Below, in pieces: positions 58,712 through 64,000 of a stretch of DNA of 64,000 nt. Position 1 is the first letter of the stretch. Every line of letters starts with the position of its first letter. The stretch spans positions 620,001 through 684,000 of the forward strand of contig NZ_CP080443.1 in NCBI RefSeq assembly GCF_019613955.1, given 5' to 3'. The stretch is from Chryseobacterium sp. LJ668 (GTDB lineage Bacteria; Bacteroidota; Bacteroidia; Flavobacteriales; Weeksellaceae). The notes beneath the pieces are model-generated. The model saw only the letters and a list, made by a program, of their open reading frames with translations, was not told the origin of the DNA and did no database searches. The position numbers were made by a program, and so were the translations under genes.

Positions 58712-61700
58712 ATGAATAAAAAAGTACACTCAATAAAGTGGTTATATTTAACTGTTTTTCTGCTTCCGGTACTTGGGTTGGCGCAGGAAAAAGGTAAAGA
58801 AAAAGAAACCAACATTGACGAAGTGGTTTTGGTAGGTTATACCAAAGTCTCTAAAAAAGATGTTACCAACGCTGTTTCATCTGTAAAAGCTGAGGCTATT
58901 AAAGATATGCCATCAACCAACGCAGCTGAAGCAATCCAAGGCAGAATGGCAGGAGTTAGAGTTGCCCTAAGTGAGGGCTCACCAGGTGCTGATGTAGATA
59001 TCGTAATCAGGGGTGGTAACTCGATTACCGGAAGCAATGCGCCATTGTATATTGTAGATGGAGTTCAGATGGACAATGCCTTATCTATTTTATCACCTAA
59101 AGAAATTGAGTCTATTGAGGTTTTAAAAGACGCATCATCGACTAACATCTACGGAGCCCGTGGAGCCAACGGAGTCGTTTTGATTACAACAAAAGGCGGC
59201 CGTAAAAGAGCTAAAACATCTATCAACTATAACGGATTTTTGGGAGTAAGAAAAATTCAGAATACGATTGATGTTTTGGACCCTTACCAATATGTGCTTT
59301 ATCAATACGAATTGTATAACAAAGCCGGAGTCCAGACTGACATTGATGCTTTTGCAGCAAGATATGGAGCCTACAACCAGCTAGACAAATATAAAGACAT
59401 CAAAAAGAGAGACTGGCAAGATGAGGTTTTTGGAAGAGATGCATTTAACTTTACTCACAATTTGGGTATAACGGGAGGATCTGAGAATTCAGCTTTCTCA
59501 TTAACATTGAACAATATACAGGAAGACGGTATTATGATTGGCTCTGGTTTTAAAAGAAACATGGCAAATTTCAAATACGATTATGATCTTTCAAAGAAAC
59601 TAAGCATGAGTTTGAATGCCAGATACAGCAGACAAACCATCTTTGGAGCAGGAACGTCTTCTACAGGATCACAAAGCAGTAACCGACTTAGAAATGCAGT
59701 AAGATATCAGCCTTTTGAAGGTGGCTCTACCGTAAACGTTGATGAGTTTGACCCTTTATTTGCAGATCAGACCAACCTGGTAAATCCGGTTTTATTAGCC
59801 AATAGCGAGGTTAAGGAAAGTGGTAGAAATGATTTATTACTTAACGGTGTTATAGAATATAAAATCAACAAAAATTTCACCTTCCGAAGTGTAATTGGGT
59901 ATGTGCAGAGAGATGAATTTGTCAATCAATTTTCTGGGACAGTAACAAGTTTAGCAAGACAAAATAATGATCAGCCTGTTGTGTTTTTAAGTAAAACTCA
60001 AACAAGAAGAATTACGAATACCAATACTTTAAATTTCAAAAAGACATTTGGAAAACATAAGCTAGACTTATTAGCAGGACAGGAAACTGTGAAAACAGAT
60101 GGTGAATCATTGGTAATGAATATCAAATGGTTTCCAAAATCGATAACTGCAGAAGAAGCATTTGCTAATATTCAGTCGGCTTCACCTCCTTCAGGATTGG
60201 TGCAAGATGCTCCAAGAGCAGGAAGAGTGCCTGATCGATTAGCGTCATTCTTCGGTAGAGTCAACTACATCTACAATAACAAATATATCATTACTGCTTC
60301 AATGAGAGCAGATGGCTCGAGTGTCTTCGGACCAGGAAACAGATGGGGATATTTCCCTGCAGCCTCTGTAGCATGGAAAGTTGCTGAAGAAAACTTCCTA
60401 AAAGATAGTGAAACAATCAGTGAATTAAAACTTCGTGCAGGATATGGTCTATCTGGAAACAACAGAATCGGATCTTTCTTGTATGACACATTTTTTACCA
60501 CATCATCTGATTACGGATATGCATTTGGAACCAATGTTACTCCTGGTGCTACCACGGGAAATATTCTAGCAAACAAAGGTGTAAAATGGGAATCTGCAAC
60601 CTCTAAAAATATTGGTTTAGACTTTGGTTTATTTAAAGGAAGAGTATACGGTACGCTTGATTTTTATCAGACCGATACAAAAGACTTATTGCTTTTAGCT
60701 AAAATTCCTCAGACAACAGGATATGAATTTCAATATCAAAACTCTGGGAGCACAACCAATAAAGGAGTTGAGCTTACTTTAGGAAGCACAATCATCAACA
60801 AAGATAATTTCACCTGGAAAATTGACGCCAATATATCCTCCAATGAAAATACAATCAAAAGCTTAGGTAATAACGCTTCTGCAAGTGCTGATTACTATTT
60901 ATACCCTTCTGGCTGGCAAAACAATTTAAATGATTTCTTAGTACAGGTGGGCAAACCAGTTGGTACTTATTGGGGATATGTTACAGCAGGAAGATATGAA
61001 ATCAGTGATTTTGATTATAATGCAACTACACAAGTTTATACTTTGAAAGCGGGTGTACCTAATGCCGCCTCTGCAGCAAATGGCGCAAAAGCCATACAAC
61101 CGGGAGATCTTAAACTGACGGACTTGAATGGTGATGGCAATATTGATAATAAAGACATGACCGATTTAGGAAATGCTCAGCCAAAATTCTATGGCGGATT
61201 TAATCAAACTTTCCGTTACAAAAACTGGGATATGAGCTTGATGTTCAACTTCTCTGTCGGTAATAAAGTATACAATGCCAATAAACTTGAATACTCTACC
61301 CAGTATCTTTACAAAGACAATAACATGTCTGCAGATGTAGCAGACAGATGGAAATGGTTTGATAACAATGGGGTAAAAGTAAATGATCCAACTGCATTGG
61401 CTGCATTAAACGCAAATACTACCATGTGGACTCCTCCGGCTGGAGCATATTTCTTACATTCGTACGGTATTGAAGACGGATCTTTCTTAAGATTAAATAA
61501 CGTAACCCTTGGTTATTCACTTGGAAAAGATTTTACAAAACAGTTGGGACTTTCTAATTTCAGATTGTACTTTACCATGAATAACGTATTTACGATCACA
61601 GGATATTCCGGATATGATCCTGAAGCAAACACAAGAAGAAACCCTCTAACACCCGGTGTAGATTACGCAGCGTACCCACGAAGCAGATTTATCTTATCCG

Positions 61701-61720
61701 GAATTGATATTACTTTTTAA
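58712..61720 (+). CDS. SusC/RagA TonB-linked outer-membrane transporter
   Basis: A 1002-residue outer-membrane receptor for oligosaccharides. Signal peptide about 1-24 (GLAQEK), TonB box region TNIDEVVLVGYTK (about 34-46), plug domain (RGGNSITGSNAPLYIVDGVQM, GARGANGVVLITTKGG), then a 22-strand barrel ending SGIDITF. The carboxypeptidase-like N-terminal domain common in SusC proteins is missing: only about 10 residues separate the signal peptide and TonB box. Pairs with the SusD 11 bp downstream; pectin oligosaccharides are the likely cargo from context. Confidence 0.93.
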   Translation: MNKKVHSIKWLYLTVFLLPVLGLAQEKGKEKETNIDEVVLVGYTKVSKKDVTNAVSSVKAEAIKDMPSTNAAEAIQGRMAGVRVALSEGSPGADVDIVIRGGNSITGSNAPLYIVDGVQMDNALSILSPKEIESIEVLKDASSTNIYGARGANGVVLITTKGGRKRAKTSINYNGFLGVRKIQNTIDVLDPYQYVLYQYELYNKAGVQTDIDAFAARYGAYNQLDKYKDIKKRDWQDEVFGRDAFNFTHNLGITGGSENSAFSLTLNNIQEDGIMIGSGFKRNMANFKYDYDLSKKLSMSLNARYSRQTIFGAGTSSTGSQSSNRLRNAVRYQPFEGGSTVNVDEFDPLFADQTNLVNPVLLANSEVKESGRNDLLLNGVIEYKINKNFTFRSVIGYVQRDEFVNQFSGTVTSLARQNNDQPVVFLSKTQTRRITNTNTLNFKKTFGKHKLDLLAGQETVKTDGESLVMNIKWFPKSITAEEAFANIQSASPPSGLVQDAPRAGRVPDRLASFFGRVNYIYNNKYIITASMRADGSSVFGPGNRWGYFPAASVAWKVAEENFLKDSETISELKLRAGYGLSGNNRIGSFLYDTFFTTSSDYGYAFGTNVTPGATTGNILANKGVKWESATSKNIGLDFGLFKGRVYGTLDFYQTDTKDLLLLAKIPQTTGYEFQYQNSGSTTNKGVELTLGSTIINKDNFTWKIDANISSNENTIKSLGNNASASADYYLYPSGWQNNLNDFLVQVGKPVGTYWGYVTAGRYEISDFDYNATTQVYTLKAGVPNAASAANGAKAIQPGDLKLTDLNGDGNIDNKDMTDLGNAQPKFYGGFNQTFRYKNWDMSLMFNFSVGNKVYNANKLEYSTQYLYKDNNMSADVADRWKWFDNNGVKVNDPTALAALNANTTMWTPPAGAYFLHSYGIEDGSFLRLNNVTLGYSLGKDFTKQLGLSNFRLYFTMNNVFTITGYSGYDPEANTRRNPLTPGVDYAAYPRSRFILSGIDITF

Positions 61721-61731
61721 ACTTTAATATA

Positions 61732-63570
61732 ATGAAAAAATACAAATATTTAACGCTTCTATTTTCCGTTGCCGGAATTTTATCGCTGAGCTCTTGCAAT
61801 GACTACCTTGAGGTCGAGAGCTTATCAAACACAGCAGAAGAACAGCAGTTTGATTCTGCATCAGACACATTCTCTGCATTGGTTGGAGTGTACAACAGTA
61901 CGATGGGAGACAATACCTATGGTCAAAGAATGAATCTTATCCTTACGCAGTCTGGCGATGATTTCAGAACTTCTGGAGATTATAATGCTAACGACAGAAG
62001 AGGGATCAGCTGTTTCGGAGCAATCTCTACAAATACAGAACTTCTTAGACCGTTTTTGGACACATATGCCGGAATTGAAAGAGCCAATCTTGTTATTAAA
62101 AACATTCCGCTTTCGGTGGTTTACAAAACAGGTTCTGAAGCAGATAAAAAATTGATGGATCGCTATTTAGGTGAAGCATTGACGCTGAGAGCTCACTTTT
62201 ATCATGATTTGATTAAAAACTGGGGTGATGTACCTTTTCAGGATGTCCCTTCTGCTGATCTGCCATCACTGTATCTTGCAAAAACAGATAAAGATGTGAT
62301 CTACGACAAGATTCTTGACGATTTATTAAAAGCTGAAAATCTTGTTCCATGGAAATCTGAAGGAAATACTACGGCTCAAAGAATCTCTAAGGCTGCTGTA
62401 AAAGGCTTGAGAGCCAGAATTGCATTGACAAGAGCGGGATATTCTCTGAGAAGAAATCCTCAAATGATGATGCAGGGATCAAATCCTCAAAAATATTATC
62501 AGATTGCTTATGATGAATGTAAAGATATCATCAACTCTGGTCAGCATAAGCTAAACCCTAGCTATGAAGGTTTATTCAGATCATTACACACCAATACTCC
62601 TGATGCTACAAACGAAATAATTTATGCAATCGGAGCTTTCGGAGGAAACTCCCGAACAGACAGTAAAATTGGTTATTACAATGGTTTGAGACATGAAGAT
62701 ACAGACTGGAAATCTTCAGGAGGTATCAATGCCATTCCTGTATACTTTTATGAATTCACAAAATTCGACTTAAGAAGAGATGTCAACATTGCAATCTTTA
62801 GGGTAAGTACTACAAAACAAGAAGATCTTCAGACATCAGTGAACTGGAACGACGGTAAATTCAGAAAATCATGGACAAGCATCACCGGAACTTCTCAAAA
62901 CCTTGGGATCGATTGGCCAATGATAAGATATGCCGATATCCTGTTAATGTTTGCTGAAGCTGATAATGAATTGCACAGTGGGCCTTCTCAGGAAGCTGTA
63001 AATGCAGTTTTGTCTGTAAGACAAAGAGCATATGCCGGAAATTTGGCGCAAGTGGGTACAATTCCTACCGATAAAATTGGCTTCTTTAATTATCTTGTAA
63101 AAGAAAGATCATTGGAGTTTGGTGGAGAAGGTCTTAGAAAATACGATCTGATCCGTTGGAATCTTTTAGAAACTAAAATCAATGAAACCAGAGCCAAACT
63201 TACCCAATTCATGAATGGAACTGGTGCTTATGCTAACGTTCCGGAATATGTTTTCTATAAAAAACCTGCTGCTACAGTTGCCAACTATGTTCCAACAAAA
63301 ACAGCACAGCAAAACGTTTTAGATATTGATTTCTATACAACCGGCTCAGTGGCAAAGGCAGATGTTTTCTACAGCCCCAATCAATCAGTAGCAACGCCGT
63401 CAGGATATACAAAGGTTAACTGGAGATTAGCCATGACCCAACCATACATTAGTGGTGATCCTGTAAAGAGTTATGCCTATTATTTCCAGCCAAATAAAAA
63501 AGAATTGTTGCCCATCGCATTAGACATCATTAATTCTAACTACAATCTTACACAAGATTACGGTTATTAG
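61732..63570 (+). CDS. SusD/RagB family surface glycan-binding lipoprotein
   Basis: A 612-residue lipoprotein (lipobox LSSC, C22). SusD-type TPR regions are visible: RANLVIKNIP, GEALTLRAHFYHDLIKNWGDVPF (about 150-170), and the C-terminal RSLEFGGEGLRKYDLIRWNLL typical of the family. It lids the SusC barrel and binds glycan at the surface. Somewhat long for the family. Confidence 0.93.
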   Translation: MKKYKYLTLLFSVAGILSLSSCNDYLEVESLSNTAEEQQFDSASDTFSALVGVYNSTMGDNTYGQRMNLILTQSGDDFRTSGDYNANDRRGISCFGAISTNTELLRPFLDTYAGIERANLVIKNIPLSVVYKTGSEADKKLMDRYLGEALTLRAHFYHDLIKNWGDVPFQDVPSADLPSLYLAKTDKDVIYDKILDDLLKAENLVPWKSEGNTTAQRISKAAVKGLRARIALTRAGYSLRRNPQMMMQGSNPQKYYQIAYDECKDIINSGQHKLNPSYEGLFRSLHTNTPDATNEIIYAIGAFGGNSRTDSKIGYYNGLRHEDTDWKSSGGINAIPVYFYEFTKFDLRRDVNIAIFRVSTTKQEDLQTSVNWNDGKFRKSWTSITGTSQNLGIDWPMIRYADILLMFAEADNELHSGPSQEAVNAVLSVRQRAYAGNLAQVGTIPTDKIGFFNYLVKERSLEFGGEGLRKYDLIRWNLLETKINETRAKLTQFMNGTGAYANVPEYVFYKKPAATVANYVPTKTAQQNVLDIDFYTTGSVAKADVFYSPNQSVATPSGYTKVNWRLAMTQPYISGDPVKSYAYYFQPNKKELLPIALDIINSNYNLTQDYGY

Positions 63571-63599
63571 AATCAAGATACATTCATATTAATTTTGAT

Positions 63600-63636
63600 A
63601 CAGACTTTCTCCTTTATTGGGGTAAAGTCTGTATTT
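63600..63636 (+). terminator. terminator or attenuator after susD
   Basis: ACAGACTTT (63600-63608) and AAAGTCTGT (63624-63632) form a 9-bp stem with CTCC/GGGG inside, followed by ATTTT. It may reduce expression of the esterase relative to susCD. Confidence 0.65.
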
Positions 63637-63641
63637 TCCTA

Positions 63642-64000
63642 ATGAAATTAAAATATATGAAGATTTCAAATTTTTACAAAAAAATAAAGTTTTTGTCTAT
63701 TTTTTCAGTAGTTGTGATCAGTTTTTTTTCTTTCAAGATTAATGATGAAAAGACCATCATAGTTTCGAAAGACGGGAAAGGTAATTTCACTACAATCCAG
63801 CAGGCTATCAATTCTGTTGAAGATGGAAAAACAGTAAGAACAAAAATCATTGTAAAACCAGGAACTTACAGAGAAAAAATTACAGTTTCAGCTGCAAAAA
63901 GCCCAATCATTTTAATGGGAGAAAAAGCAGAAAACACCATTTTAGTGTACGGTGACTTTGCTTCAAAACAAAATAGTGAAGGTAAAAACATAGGAACTAC
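63642..64000 (+). CDS. pectin methylesterase (N-terminal part)
   Basis: The gene runs off the window after 119 codons. A signal-anchor-like N-terminus (about 6-38) is followed by IIVSKDGKGNFTTIQQAINSV, the start motif of carbohydrate esterase family 8, then KTRTKIIVKPGTYREKI and NTILVYGDFA. It removes methyl groups from homogalacturonan, which fits the uronate genes. ATG at 63642 or 63657. Confidence 0.88.
   Translation, partial: MKLKYMKISNFYKKIKFLSIFSVVVISFFSFKINDEKTIIVSKDGKGNFTTIQQAINSVEDGKTVRTKIIVKPGTYREKITVSAAKSPIILMGEKAENTILVYGDFASKQNSEGKNIGT

Overview
The window looks like chromosomal DNA of a Chryseobacterium-type bacterium (Flavobacteriia, Weeksellaceae). Supporting signs are low GC, a PorZ homologue and T9SS C-terminal sorting domains, a SusC/SusD pair, xylose isomerase-pathway genes, weak Shine-Dalgarno signals, and many Bacteroidetes-type -7 boxes (TAnnTTTG) just upstream of genes. 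The genus is inferred from protein style, not from a search.

Layout. 1-3 kb: two tandem POT peptide transporters and a periplasmic thioredoxin. 3-19 kb: housekeeping genes (recG, dapA, a 5'-nucleotidase split into two genes, porZ-recO, a glucose-dehydrogenase-like SDR, mqo, gpsA, an M23 endopeptidase). 18.4-21.4 kb: an oxidoreductase with its Rrf2 regulator and two near-identical 23-bp operator candidates, a membrane XRE regulator broken by one in-frame stop, and an FKBP isomerase. 22.7-28.7 kb: a minus-strand ter stress cluster (HAD, PRTase-like, TerD, TelA, an unrecognised protein, a second TerD, then TerC). 28.9-33 kb: SulP transporter, two small helix-turn-helix proteins, slipin.

33-36.4 kb is the strangest stretch. 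It is a minus-strand tRNA array (His, Asp, Pro and an unusual Cys) with a YkuK-type RNase H-like gene, a metallophosphoesterase, tRNA-like halves whose acceptor strands match the neighbouring half rather than their own, and two short ORFs each ending in a strong hairpin.

38-45 kb: purine nucleoside phosphorylase, then xylB-xylA-sugar porter and a LacI regulator. 47.7-57.8 kb: an eight-gene minus-strand hexuronate operon (kduI, kduD, uxaC, kdgK, eda, hexuronate MFS, uxaB, uxaA). 58.7-64 kb, divergent: susC, susD and a pectin methylesterase running off the edge. Together these form a pectin utilisation locus: outer-membrane capture and demethylation, then galacturonate and unsaturated uronate both converge on 2-keto-3-deoxygluconate, then KDPG, then pyruvate plus glyceraldehyde-3-phosphate. 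Three AATCGATT-centred palindromes, before the xyl operon, kduI and susC, suggest that one LacI-family repressor (perhaps the one at 43.9 kb) links pentose and uronate use.

The 3' end of uxaA with its terminator occurs three times (46.2, 47.0 and 47.7 kb), each copy keeping the stop codon and separated by one small unrelated gene, as if cassettes had repeatedly entered at the gene end. Several dispersed repeat families, including a 183-bp MITE-like element, sit between genes.
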